DNA of 64,000 nucleotides from Ustulina deusta. Taxonomy: Eukaryota > Ascomycota > Sordariomycetes > Xylariales > Xylariaceae. The number at the start of each line of letters is the position of its first letter. Within the stretch, counting starts at the first letter, position 1. Both the position numbers and the translations under genes were made by a program. The notes under the pieces are model-generated. The model had not been told where the DNA came from. It did not search any database and saw only the letters and a list, made by a program, of their open reading frames with translations. This document shows positions 1-11,930 of the stretch, piece after piece. The DNA lies in the NCBI GenBank assembly GCA_023159155.1, contig JAJNNX010000005.1, positions 1,674,001-1,738,000 of the forward strand. Reading direction: 5' to 3'.

Positions 1-24
1 GCGACCGACAGATATAGCGCAGAC

Positions 25-1556
25 ATGGCTAATACAGCCCTCAATTTCATCACCTTCAACCAGGACCACAGCTGCTTGGCTGTCGGTATGTCCACCACTC
101 TCTCTCTCCCTCTCTGACTTCCGCCTCTCCCGCCCCTCCCCCTCTCTCCATGTTCCTCATACACACGATCCCTTCTCCCTGGCTAATGATTTCTCATAAA
201 AAGGCACGTCGAAGGGCTTCCGCATCTACCACACCGACCCGTTTTCCAAGATATTTAGCAGCAACGATGGCAACATCTCCATCATCGAGATGCTCTTCTC
301 CACCTCCCTCGTTGCCCTCATTCTTTCGCCCCGCCACTTGATCATCCAGAACACAAAGCGTGGCTCCGTTATCTGCGAGCTCAGCTTCCCCTCTGCTGTC
401 CTCGCTGTCCGTTTGAATCGCAAACGTCTTTGTGTCGTTCTCGAGGATAGCATATACCTCTACGACATCGCCAACATGTCCCTCTTGCAGCGAATCGACA
501 CGTCGCCCAATCCGGGAGCTATTTGTGCTCTCTCGCCATCCTCCGAGAACTGCTATTTTGCATATCCACTGCCTAAGCCGCGTGATGACTCTGGAGAAAA
601 GCGCCCACGCCATGCTCCTCCCGCCTCGCTTAGCTACGCGCCCGTGACTTCTGGGGACGTACTCATTTATGACACTCTGACACTCAAGGTCGTCAATGTC
701 GTCGAGGCCCACCGTTCGCCTCTGTCGTGTATCTCGCTCAACAATGACGGCACTTTATTAGCCACGGCAAGCGAGACAGGAACTATCATCCGAGTCTTCT
801 CGGTGCCCAAGGGCCAGAAGCTCTACCAATTCCGCCGCGGTACATATCCTAGCACCATCTACAGCATGTCTTTCAACATGGCTAGCTCCCTTCTTTGCGT
901 CTCGTCGACATCTGATACTATCCATATCTTTCGCCTCCAGCAACCGGGCCCAGGCATCAGCAATTCCACGTCTCCGGTCACCACACCTGGATCTCCCCGT
1001 GCTGATCGATGGTCCCGGAGTCACAGTTACGATAGTGGAAACGATTCACCCAGCAGTACTCAAGGCTCCCCTCATAAGGAGGGCAGAGACTTAGTTCACC
1101 CTGCGGCGGCCAGCAGCTCATCCGGCACGAGAAGACAGAGCGGGTCCTTCGGCAGCATACTACGACGGTCCTCACAGATTATGGGTCGTAGTGTGGCCGG
1201 AGTAGTGGGCAATTACCTGCCACAGACGGTTACTGAGATGTGGGAACCCTTGCGTGATTTTGCTTACATCAAGATCCCCAAGAGCGCGGTAACGGGACGT
1301 CAAGGCACAGCACCCACCAATCAGCAATTGCGCAGTGTTGTAGCTATGAGCAGTAGCAGCCCTCAAGTGATGGTAGTAACAAGCGACGGCGGCTTTTATG
1401 TTTTCAACATAGATATGGAGCACGGTGGCGAAGGGTACTTGATCAAGCGATTCTCGTAAGTCGCGTAGGCCATCATTTTTCTCCCTCAACGCGAGCTAAC
1501 TTCACGATAGGGTCCTTGATAGTGACGACAACCTCGATGTTTCGACGACTGGCTAG
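25..1556 (+). CDS. atg18: Atg18-type PROPPIN, phosphoinositide-binding WD-repeat autophagy protein
   Basis: Exons 25-85, 204-1455 and 1511-1556 give 452 residues in frame. Introns are 86-203 (gtatgt donor, unusual AAG acceptor) and 1456-1510 (gtaagt donor, ctaac branch site, tag acceptor). The protein starts [20 protein letters not shown] and keeps the seven-bladed propeller pattern of the family. The FRRG motif that binds PI3P and PI(3,5)P2 is at about residues 230-233 in QFRRGTYP. A Ser-, Gly- and Arg-rich insert follows at about residues 275-345, as in fungal Atg18. Known family role: it works with Atg2 at the phagophore edge and controls vacuole shape through PI(3,5)P2. The gene starts 25 bp inside the window, so its promoter lies outside. 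It faces pps1 convergently. The identity is firm; only the last 15-residue exon is less certain. Confidence 0.93.
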
Positions 1557-3014
1557 ACTTTCGTGTTCGGAAGCCCCGTCGAAGGCGCCTACCTGCCGGA
1601 GAAGAGTCAACAGGGTTCCTTGATGTAGTACTCACTAAGGCGGAGGAGGTACCGGAGGAGGGTGAGGATAAGGGCGAGAGGGAAGCAGTGCATAACTAAA
1701 GGCGTTCTGCGTAAAAATTTTGGGGAGGTTCTGGCACTTTTATCCCCTTCATTCTTTTGCATCTCCGTACACAACATCTTGAGCATCTTGAGAAGCGGGT
1801 TGAGACATACTTGGGCAATTCGGGGCGGGTTTTTAAGCATCAGCGTACGGCGTCCTACGGCGTATCTTTGGTTTGAGTCATGTATTTTTGTTTGGGTTGG
1901 CGGTATTCCCCTTGCTCCCTTCACTACCTACTTACCTGCCTAATGATGTCAGGTCAGGACACTAATAATAAACATGTAGCGCCTAACTTCATGTTCGAGA
2001 GCTTGAAAGTCGAGATATATGCACTGTTATAGGCTAGTGTGTGAGATTTAGGCTGAGCTGTCGATCTGTGAATAGCTTACGATTATACCACCTAGATATG
2101 CACGAGGCGTAAGAGACGCCCCCTATATCGATGACACCATATGCCCATCTCTTCCGTTGCCAACGAGATTCTGGTTGTGGGTTGAGGAGGCCGAGGTTTG
2201 AGCTTTTTGTTCTAATACAAAACGCAAAAGGAGACATGGCTGAGGTAGGGAAAGCAGCCTAGTACCGAGATATCATTTATCATCTATTCACTCCTCCGTC
2301 TGTCCCAAGTCAAGCAAATCTGTTTGTTCGCTACCCAAATCCAAGAACAGACATATGTAGATGCCCCATGAACCAACACGATCGAAAATAAAACGCCAAA
2401 TGCCACCAAGATCCTGACCCTAGCCTGCCCTGCCCTGCCCTCAGAACAGACTAAGCCAAGGCTGGAACGAATGAGAAAATAAGTTTCTGGCTCACTGAAA
2501 CCCCATGCTGCCGTAAACTGTTGGTTGGGTATCTCAGACCAAAAATGAATGTGTAGCAGAACCAAAGTTATCCAACCCATCGTCATCATTCCCGTATCCT
2601 TCGTATCATGTTCATATTCGCGTTCTCTTTTTTGCCGTCTCGTATCTTTGTTGTCATATGTCAGTCTGTTGGCCGTCATGACAAAAAAACAATAATACAT
2701 CATTTTATAACTCCCTCTCCCTCTGCATGAAGAGAGGTGTTCCTTAGCTCGTGTGTGTCGGCAGCTCAACCTGCTTTTTGTCTTCTCCTATCACGGAGAA
2801 GGAAAAAAAAACAAATATGGCTGTATGGAGAGCTGCGATCTCTCGGTGCGGGCGAGAGCCCTCACCCTCGACTAGGAGACCCTGGATGTGTGGGTGCTAG
2901 CTAGGGTGCACTACGTGTGCCCCATCTGTGCCAGCATGACTCACGACACTGATCTCCCGAATCATTAGCAGCCAGCTCGTACCTAGTATATCCCTAGTAT
3001 GCTAGTAGATAGGG
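1557..3014. other. Convergent intergenic region between atg18 and pps1
   Basis: No convincing gene. Open frames here lack an ATG start or any family resemblance; the longest (2284-2769, minus) begins with TTG. The region should hold both 3' UTRs. An AATAAA-like word (aataataaacatg) near 1963-1976 could serve atg18 polyadenylation. Confidence 0.5.
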
Positions 3015-5264
3015 CTATCTGGCGTATGGTCGGTTCATAAGAGCAATCTCTCTAGCGATCTCGCCCCATTCGAGCTCACGGCCGGCTCTTCCGAGTTCCG
3101 ACGCGGGATTGTCCCGTTGGCGCGTCGCCTGAAGAAACTCCTCCCACTTGAGCAGTTCGTAAGCAAAGCGCAGGTGAGGCTGAATGATGACGTTCAGCCG
3201 CCGTGCTCGCACGAAACAATAGGCCCGCGGGAAAGACATGTCGAGTGACCGCATGACCTCGGCGATGCAGATGGTCGCGCTACGGGAGACGCCCACCCTG
3301 CAGTGGACTAAGGTTGCCGTGCCGTTCCGACGCCCGCGGTCTATTTTAGTCGGCCTCACGTCAGCTTTTTTTTATTTCCAACAACCCATGAGAGTGAATT
3401 TTCACTTACCGATAAATTCTAAACACCTTTCAAATTCATTGGTCAATGGGTCGATGCCGTTATCCTGAACGCCTTGGATCACTAGTACATTGTCTGCTCC
3501 CCATTCCTCTAACTCGCCGTCCCTCCACATAGCCGTCTCGCCTACGCTGAGGATCTGGGTAATATCCAGAGCCTTTAACAAGTCAGGGTTGTTCGCGTGG
3601 CCGAGGTTTCCTAGGTACATGTAATCCAAGACCCGGCTTGGCAAAGAGCCATCTAGTGATGCAAACCATTTGGGCGCGTTCTGGACCATGGCCGTAATTT
3701 CAGACAGGTCCTTGTCTACACAGACTGGCGATTCCCGAAGCAGACGAGGCGCGAGCGATGTGAGCAGAGACACGTCGGTGGGGTAAGCAAAAAAATTGCG
3801 TTTCATGACTGTGTGCAGGTCGAGCCAGGCGTCTGCTACCGGTCGTCCAGTACTATAGCTGAAATAAGCGATGGCTAACATGGTCGATTCTGTATAGCCA
3901 TCAGCACAATGAATGAGAATTCGACGAGGTCGAAGGTCGCCTTCTTCCGGGGTATGGGATGTATCCGACATATTGACGTCACCATCGAGGTCCGTGTCAG
4001 TGTCTGTTGGCAATGTGCCGTGAGCAAGGTGCCATATCCATTGACAGGTATCCAGTATACCGTCGGCCTGGGCATGCGACCATGTCGGGGCAGGAATGCT
4101 TCCGGAGGACGGGAAATCCAAGTCACGACAATTGACCCCGTTGTGGGATTTCTTAGCAATAGCTTGCAGCGCCGCCGGATTCAGTCGACCAAGATCACTG
4201 CACTCAATCAGAACGTCGTATTGCTTTTCCTCTTCGTTACCGGGCTCGGGTGTGGGTCCTAGCCACACATTCTTGGATATTTCAGACGCCTTTGTCATAG
4301 CATACATCTCCTTTCTCTCTTGGTAGAAGAAGTCTAGAACGGCGCCGGTCAGCACTCCGGATGAATTGACCGAAACAACCTCGTTGTACCTCTTCTCGAA
4401 TTCTATGAAGGGAGTCACGCAGATGAAGGTATTATACTCGGGAAGCTTGGGCCCTTGAGCTCGATGCTTCTCGCGCCACCTAGCCTGTGCCGAGGCAATC
4501 TTCCAGCTTATCATCCGAACCACTTGGGCATCGTCGCCATATACGATCATGTCAGAGGTCACAGCGGTCTTCGCGGCCTGTATGTGGAAGTTCCTCACGG
4601 AGAAGCCTTCCTTTGGATCCATGTCGATGAAATCCCCCTCTACGCCTGGCCGCAGAAACTCTTGAGGTGAAATAGCCCCCTTGAGACGGGACTCGCAGAG
4701 GTTACCATCAGCCTTGACGACGGTGAGACCGCGCAAGCAACACGGCGTCTTCCGCAATGGCTTCTTCTTCCTTGCTATGAAGAAGGCCTGCTGCATGTGG
4801 TTGCCAGGATGCAATCCATGGAACCATGGAAAGACCTGCGAGGGATCTGGTAAAGGCTGCTTGGCCGTGTGACGGATGGCGGCGGCCACATCGTCAGCGT
4901 CGATTTCAAAGACTGAAAGCGGGCCTAATTTCAGCCGGGGGAATTTGTCAGGCGGATGCAAGACCGAGGACAGACGACGACTGTCGAGACGGTGATGGTT
5001 CTTGTTGTTGCTGTTGTTACTGACGATGTTGTTAGGGTCATCGTCGTCGTCACGACCAGGCGAGGGTGGGGGTGTGTTGGGCGTCTGCACGAGGGCCGGA
5101 CCAGTTGGGCAAGCGGGAAGGTGCTTATTAGGGATAGGTGCAGGACATGCCGTCGCCTTCTGGGCGTCGATGGTGGTTTCGAGAGAGATGGAAGGCGTGA
5201 GGTTGACTATGTCGGCGGAAGAGCGGTGCGTGGGGATTGGCCTAGGCAAAGCAATTGTCGCCAT
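3015..5264 (-). CDS. pps1: Pps1-like dual-specificity protein phosphatase with a degenerate first phosphatase domain
   Basis: Exons on the minus strand are 5264-3410 and 3340-3015; the intron is 3341-3409 (gtaagt to aaaatag). They join in frame to 726 residues. The start is the first ATG; the frame also runs upstream, but only to a GTG. The active site HCRVGVSRSAT, of the HCX5R type, is at about residues 631-641 with Cys632 and Arg638. The upstream VQDNG holds the likely general acid Asp. An earlier loop reads HCADGYTES at about residues 452-460: it keeps the Cys but has Glu where the catalytic Arg should be, so it is a pseudophosphatase copy. The N-terminal 110 residues are low-complexity, rich in Pro, Asp and Asn. 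Yeast Pps1 acts in S phase; that role is inferred here by family. The last intron lies just before the catalytic loop. Confidence 0.88.
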
Positions 5265-7765
5265 TGTCCGAACATCCAGCGGAAACGACACGAGGTTGAG
5301 ATGAGTGAGGCCGAGATAGTAAAGCTAATGTCGCCTCACTTGGCACAGACGGAAGAGTAATGAGCGGATGCTTGTCGGAATACAGACAGAGATGGATCTG
5401 GTGTCATGGAAACACGTGTAAGTAGACAAAAAGGAGACGAGCCGAAAATGTCCAACTCGTCCAGCTTGCTCAGTGCCGTGATGCCCATCTACTAAATACG
5501 GCGATAGCAATGGTAGTATGTATGTAGGAGAGTCTACTCTGTAAATGTGTACGTGTGGATGTATGCATGCCCGTTGTCGAAGACCAAGCTCGAGACTAGG
5601 GACTAGAGCGAGCTTGGGTGGATGCTCATGAGGCCCTAACCGGCAAACTGCGGGGAAGATGGATCAGAGCGGCAGCATGGGTGGCGTTCGCGACAGGGAC
5701 GGCGTTGTCGAAACGTCGCCAATGATGCTGGCTGCTGTCGACGTGTTGTCGATGATCACGGAGACTAGGCGCACTAGTCAGTAACTAAGGCGCACTAGTG
5801 TCGAGCTCGTGACAAGGCGGGAATCTGGGAATCTGACGAGACTCCAGTGGCGACAATCGTAAATATAGCTGGCTGTTGTGTAGCCCGAGCAGAAAGAACC
5901 ACACGCCCTACCCTACGACCTGGGATTGTATACTACCGAGGCCAGGTAGGTAGGTAAGTATGGGTAGAGTATACCGATCTCCCTACCTGGGTAGTGTAAA
6001 TTGGACTCACTTTATACACAGCGGAAAGATCCTCTTAGTCAAGGGGAGATGGGTGGATACAACCATACAAAGGAGGCATGGATGAATACTGTAGGGGCAG
6101 AAAAAAAAGAAAAAGTAAAAAAGAAAGAAAGAAAAAAGGGGAGTGTGGGGATGGGGAAACAGTTGAGAGAGAGGAAAAGAAGAAATAATAAGCAGAATAG
6201 GTAAGAGGAAGTGTATTCAAAGTCGTTTACCTACTAGATAGACTACACGACTACTTCGCCTAGACTAGATAGTTGTTACATACACAACACATATAGTGTC
6301 GTAGGTAGCAGATACTGTCGCGCGTATCTGGGTAGGTCACAATAAAATAGGTGGGATATCAGTGTAGACAATGCGACGACACACGAGAAACAGATGGTTG
6401 GTTGATTGGCAACGTGCAATTGCAAGTAGCCTTATCACAGCCCCTGCCAAAACGCTATGATGCGCCATGACGGCGGCAGATAAGGGCGGGAGCTGACGCT
6501 GGATTGGACGGCCAGCTGCACGCTATCCATGCCATTGCATGCGTCCCGTCTTTAAAGTGTTTCGTCGGCCAGTCAAGACCGGTCTGAGACCCAAACAACA
6601 TCTAGGGAGCCAATGAGATCATTGTGCATGCAGTGTATAGATGCGTGCGTACATATATATACTGTAAACTGTAGCAGTCACTGCAGTCTCATTGGTAGCG
6701 GCTAGCGTAGTAGTGTAGTATGTATGCAGCCGTGCCAGGTGCTACGTGGAATATCGAAGGAGGGGTCAGGAAGGGGTGTTCGTTTGCTTTTGGCCGTTTG
6801 TTCGACTTGTCACTTGATCTGTGGAATTGATCTGTCTGCTACCGAGTACAACAAACATGTATACTACCTACTATATATACTTCTATAGTGCCACCCATCC
6901 ATGTAGTATAGTAAACACTAAGCAACCGTGCGAGCAACCCCCTTGCTATCAAGGATTATGAATTATAAATTCATTCACCCAGGTCTCAGCTGTCAATTGG
7001 GGGGCTAGATGGAGTGTCTGCAGTGGCGGTATAAAAAGCGATATTGTGAGTAGAGATTGACTTACATGTACTACGTAAGTGTGAATAGCCCGGTAGATGC
7101 CCGAGGCAACCATATAGTGGGCACAAGAGTGGCAACTCAAGCGTTATCGGTTTCTCTGGTGGAACACATCAACAACGGCAGTGCATCATGTATACCTTCC
7201 CACCATCTAGATATCGAAACAGATAGAGAGTACTAGTAAGTAATCATTAGGTAAATTCGCATAGGGACACCTGCATAGCTAGCAAATTATATCCCTAATC
7301 GGCGGCAACTTTGAGCTCTCATATACCAACAGAGAGCACAGTCATCCCGCGATGCGTCACAGGCATGAATTAAAATAACCATAGGTAGGTACGAGCTTAC
7401 TTAGGAAGATGTATTACTGGCTTACATGAATATATATGTTTCCAATGTATTAAGGTAAGGACGGTGCTGGTTAGACAATTTACTAGGTGCCAGGTGCCTA
7501 CTACTAGGTAGTACGTTTCATACCATTGAAAGTGCCATGCTTACCTGTCTATCGGATCTACAGTAGCACTTAGGCTTACATAAGTTAGGTAGGTATCTAC
7601 ATGCCATGGGTATACTGTAGCTATCAGGTGTGCCTGCCTAAGGTAGACTCTTGATTATTAGGTAATCTAATCCATACCTGCTGGGTTGACCCGCGTCATA
7701 CCTATGTAAAGTCTTGTACTAGTAGGCATGGTGTATCTAGTATCTAGGTACCTTATCTACAGCAG

Positions 7766-7783
7766 TACCTACCTAGGTAGGTA
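7766..7783. repeat. 18-bp perfect palindrome of the TACCTAGGTA type
   Basis: TACCTACCTAGGTAGGTA equals its own reverse complement. Shorter TACCTAGGTA versions occur at 41657-41666, 47857-47866 and 63616-63625, and a 14-bp version at 49054-49067. All lie between genes. See findings. Confidence 0.9.
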
Positions 7784-7993
7784 GGTACTAGATACAACGG
7801 AGATAGTATTCCTGGAAGAGATATGTAGGCAACCACGTCATCAACAGAAACTTTATCAGGCGTCACTTTCACAGCTCTGCTAGAATCTTGAACAAACACA
7901 ACTAACTGCCTCTCCTCGTCAGCAATGTATGTGCATACATCCCAACAACAACAACGTGTAGCTACGAGACAGAAAAGAATATAGAGTCAAATC

Positions 7994-8092
7994 ATGTCCA
8001 ACATCGTCGTCGTCGTCATCACCACCACCATCGCCGCCGCCGCCCATCAGCCTCCGTCCGTCTTGTCGCCGTGGCACCAGCTTCCACCTTGA
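7994..8092 (+). other. Upstream ORF of 32 codons in the DDHD gene leader
   Basis: The ATG at 7994 opens a complete frame that ends with TGA at 8092, 28 nt before the main ATG at 8121. Runs of GTC, ACC and GCC codons give strings of Val, Thr and Ala. If transcription starts upstream of 7994, ribosomes would meet this ORF first. The transcript start is unknown. Confidence 0.4.
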
Positions 8093-8120
8093 CCGGCTAT
8101 CTAATCCGTCCTTCCTCGCC

Positions 8121-11100
8121 ATGTCTCCGTCTACCGTCGCCGGCCTCCCTTATCTCGAGCCCTCGCGACCTCACAACTTCGGCACTCGGTGTCGCCTCGC
8201 CCCTGTCAGACATCCCTTCTCGAGCGATGCCGCCACCGCCCAAGGCATCCCGCCCGTGGCAGCACAGTTCTTCTACTCCTCGCCTATTCCCATCGACGAT
8301 CCTCTCTCCGCCGTCGCTGCTACCAACGATCCCAGGTCTCTGCGAGCCACCCTGCAGCCCTTCTCGCCAGGAGACAACAATGCCTTGGAAGCCGCGTGGC
8401 TGAGTCTCGCTGCCGACCAGTATTCCCGCAACCACGATCACGCCCGTCGCCAGCGAAGCCCGAGCCCGTCTTTGGCAAGAGCCAATGCCGCCAAGCTGGC
8501 CTCCATTACACACGATCTCGCCGTGAGGCATACCGAGAAGCACGCACGCGAGGGCTCCAAACGAGACTCGATGACACCTTTCGATGGAACTGCACAAGCA
8601 CTGGATGACGTTGTTCCCCTTTGTTGCCCAGATCTCCTAGTCGATGTCCGTCTTGCATTGCGCGACTCTTTTTGTGTCGTTGCTAGGAGGAGACAACGTG
8701 TGCTTGACCCAGAGACCATTGCCCAGACCGTCGTATCAGAGATGCAGTCAATGCGAGCTGGATCGTCTGGTACTATCACAGAACAACGTGGGAGGTCTAA
8801 TACTGCCACGTCCACACCTTTGGGTACCATGGTCAGCGAACGCATCGGGTCGAAGTACGAGTCGCCGGGGCCAGTTCACGATTCCTCTAAACCCTCGAGC
8901 CATGAGGAGTGCAGCGGCGCAAAAGCACAGCCACAAAGTATAGGCTCTCCCTCTACTGAGCGCAAACCTCTCGTAACTGTTCCCGCCAAGTCATCGCTCG
9001 TAGATGATGGGATCCTAGGAAAGCCCTTTATCCGAGTTGGTACGCCGGAAACTGCCACGTTCTCCCAGCCATCATCTCTTTCAAAAACGGTTCCACTATC
9101 CTCGACACCGACGCAATCCGAGGAACAGGGGACTAAGCTGCCATCATCCGACAGGGCACAGTCCTCCCGCCCAAGAGACAAGCAGTTCGGAAATGGCTCT
9201 ACTGATGTGTTAGTTGGTGTCTCTAGATTACGTATGTGAAAACCGGAGTTGTTGGGCTCGCTCGCCATCTCCCTTGCTTGATACCTCTTTTCGCCTAATG
9301 TTCAGTTTGCTATATTACGAGTACTGACAGAGCAAAATAGACGAAGTGACTCTCCCAGCGTTGCAGATGAAACCCATCTACTGGTCCCCAGTCAATGATA
9401 TTGCGACTGTGCTTCGGGCGACCTGGTTCTACCGGTTAGCAAATCACACCCATCTTTCACTAGACGCATCACTGACTCTGCTTAGAGATGATATGAGACC
9501 TGTTGATTCTAACGTCGCTAACCAGCTCGAGGCGGGCTATCGAGAACTGAAGCCGCATACCGAAACATGGAATGATGAGCTGAGATGCGCCGTTGAAGTC
9601 GGTCCGTTGGGGGAAGAAAAGGTCTCACACCCCCTCTGGCCAAAAGCGCCAGATTCATCCAGTAAAAGGAGTGACGACGTGATAGACCCTCTCTTGTCAA
9701 GTGATCCGTTCTGTGCTGCTCGCTGCTTTCACGGTGAGGCAGCGGCCGAGGGCACTCTCATTCCAAGTGCAAATGAGGATAACTCTTCACCGCTTCAGCC
9801 TCAAAGGAAATTTGAACAGTACCATGTCATTTATAAAGACGAGAAGACCGCTTTTCTCTTGAAACCAAGTCTCAAACCCTCAGCATACTACGGTCGTCGA
9901 CCCGTAGCAAAGATCGTGCGAGGCATAACCATAGGCATTCCCGTAGTCCGAGGATTCGATTATGAGGTGTGGAAGACTAAGCATCAGAAGACAAGGACCC
10001 AGCAGCAGATTTTCTCGCGGGGACAATCGTTTCCCACACATTCCAATGGTCACAACCTAAATGAACCTTGCTTGGCCTGTAAAGCTGAAAAGGACCGCAG
10101 CCAAGTTACTGAGTAAGATTTTTATTTTTTATTTTTTATTTTTTCCTTGGGCAGGCTCTAGGGGTAAAAGTCCTTGGCCTTTCGTTTTCGATCCCTTTCT
10201 ATGTGCGCCTAGTTATTTGCCACCAAACCTTGATAGTGGATAGCGGTAGCTAACCCTCGATTCTAAACAGTCTCGTCCTAGTTGTCCATGGAATTGGTCA
10301 GAAGCTTGCAGAGCGCGTGGAGAATTATCACTTTACCCACGCTATCAATGCGTTCCGGCGAGCCATCAATGTCGAACTAAACAATGATGCGGTTAGAGCC
10401 GTTCTCCGCGACGGGCAAAATGGCATTATGGTTCTTCCTATTAACTGGCGGCAGGACCTATCCTTTGAGGATGGGGGCCCTATGAGAGAAGCGGACAAAA
10501 TCAATTGCGCCGTAGAATCTTTCGGCTTGAAGGATATAGAGCCTAAGACAATTCCGGCTGTGCGCAGTATGATCTCAGACGTCATGTTTGATATTCCCTT
10601 TTATATGTCGCAACATAAACCCAAAATGGTCGCTGCGATGGTGAAAGAAGCCAACCGCGTTTACAGACTATGGTGCCGAAACAACCCAGGATTTTCGGAG
10701 AAAGGACGAGTTCACTTGATTGCCCACTCACTGGGTACCGTGATGTCAGTAGAGGTGTTATCGAGACAGCCGACTTCTATTCCCAGTTTGCAGCCCACTA
10801 CACCGCTCCAGACACAATTCTTCGACTTCGATACGAAAAATCTGTTCCTTCTCGGTAGCCCTGTTGCATTTTTCCTACTGCTGGAAAGGGGTGCATTGTT
10901 GCCGAGACGGGGGCGGCTCAAGCCCGGTGCCAATGTGATTGACGTTAAGTCGAGTGATGTAGTCGGTGACGCAGGACGGTTTGGGTGCCTAGCTGTGGAC
11001 AATATCTATAACATTCTAGCTCGCGAAGATCCGGTTGGATATTTACTCAACGGTACGATTGACCCGATGTTCGCATCTAGCTTGAAAACAGCATACGTGC

Positions 11101-11516
11101 CGAGCGCATCGCCGTCATTTCTGCAATCCATGGGGAGCGCGGTACGGGGACTTGTGCCGGGGGCCTCACCTACCTCCACCGGCGCTTCGAATACAGCATT
11201 AGTCAAGCCATTAACCATGCGTCTCCCGTCACAACTCGAGCTCGAAGTTCATGACTTCACGCGCGAGGAGATAGCCGAGAGGAAGGCGCTTCTCCTCAAT
11301 GATAATGGGCAGATAGATTATTTTCTGAGATCAGGCGGTGGGCCTCTGGAACTGCAGTACCTTAACATGCTCAGTGCTCACACGAGTTATTGGGTAAATC
11401 TGGATCTCATGCGCATGCTGTGCCAGGAGATTGGGCGCAAACCCGGCAAGGAAAATACGTTGCCTGCGCTGAGGGCCGTGAAAGCAACAAAGCGGGGCTT
11501 TGCGTCCTCGACTTGA
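8121..11516 (+). CDS. DDHD-domain phospholipase (PA-PLA1/Ddl1 family)
   Basis: Exons 8121-9231, 9341-10112 and 10271-11516 join in frame to 1042 residues. Introns are 9232-9340 and 10113-10270, with donors gtatgt and gtaaga; the second contains repeated TTTTTTA. The first third is Ser/Pro-rich and probably disordered. Exon 2 opens with a conserved block containing MKPIYWSPVNDIA. Exon 3 has LVVHGIGQ and then the lipase elbow AHSLG with Ser781. The DDHD block follows, with DPVGYLLNGTIDP, GQIDYFLRSGG and SAHTSYW supplying the Asp and His residues. The family hydrolyses the sn-1 chain of phosphatidic acid and related phospholipids; yeast YOR022C/Ddl1 is the likely counterpart and is linked to mitochondrial lipid turnover. 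No transmembrane segment is evident. Identity as DDHD family is firm; substrate is inferred. Confidence 0.9.
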
Positions 11517-11930
11517 TTTTGTTAATGAGTTAGATCCCGTGGCTTCTATTTATTTATTTTATTTTCAATCCCAAGCGTTGCGGATACGGTTTTGATGACG
11601 TCCATCAGGTATATAGACAGCGAATACCCCATATTGTGAATATAATTGTCATTTAATAGGCCTACGAACTCTTGTTACTTTGATGCTCTCTCAAATTTGT
11701 CACTGATAGGCCATGAATATGACCATGATCCATCAGCACCCAGCACCTAGCTAGGTAGATATAATCCGTATAACCTGTCGCCCAGGGCGGTAAAAGAATC
11801 TTGGTTAGGACTTGTATCACTGCTACATGATTGCCTGGCGAGCCTTCGGCATATACAGGTAGAAAGAAATAAGGGTTTGGGGAAGAGAGAAGAGGTGTCA
11901 AGATGTCGTTGAATGACCAATTCACTATAG

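Larger units (their letters stand above)
5265..8120. other. Intergenic region between divergent pps1 and the DDHD gene
   Basis: About 2.9 kb shared 5' region. It is rich in TAGGTA/TACCTA words and holds a 12-bp direct repeat (aggcgcactagt) near 5767-5778 and 5788-5799. A purine-rich tract spans about 6099-6194. No gene is supported. A short upstream ORF and the palindrome at 7766-7783 are listed separately. Confidence 0.5.

Noticed and set aside
2284..2769. 161-codon minus-strand frame
   Set aside because: Starts with TTG, has no family resemblance and lies in a convergent 3' region.
5265..5291. Nine-residue N-terminal extension of pps1
   Set aside because: It would begin with GTG; the first ATG at 5264 is the better start.
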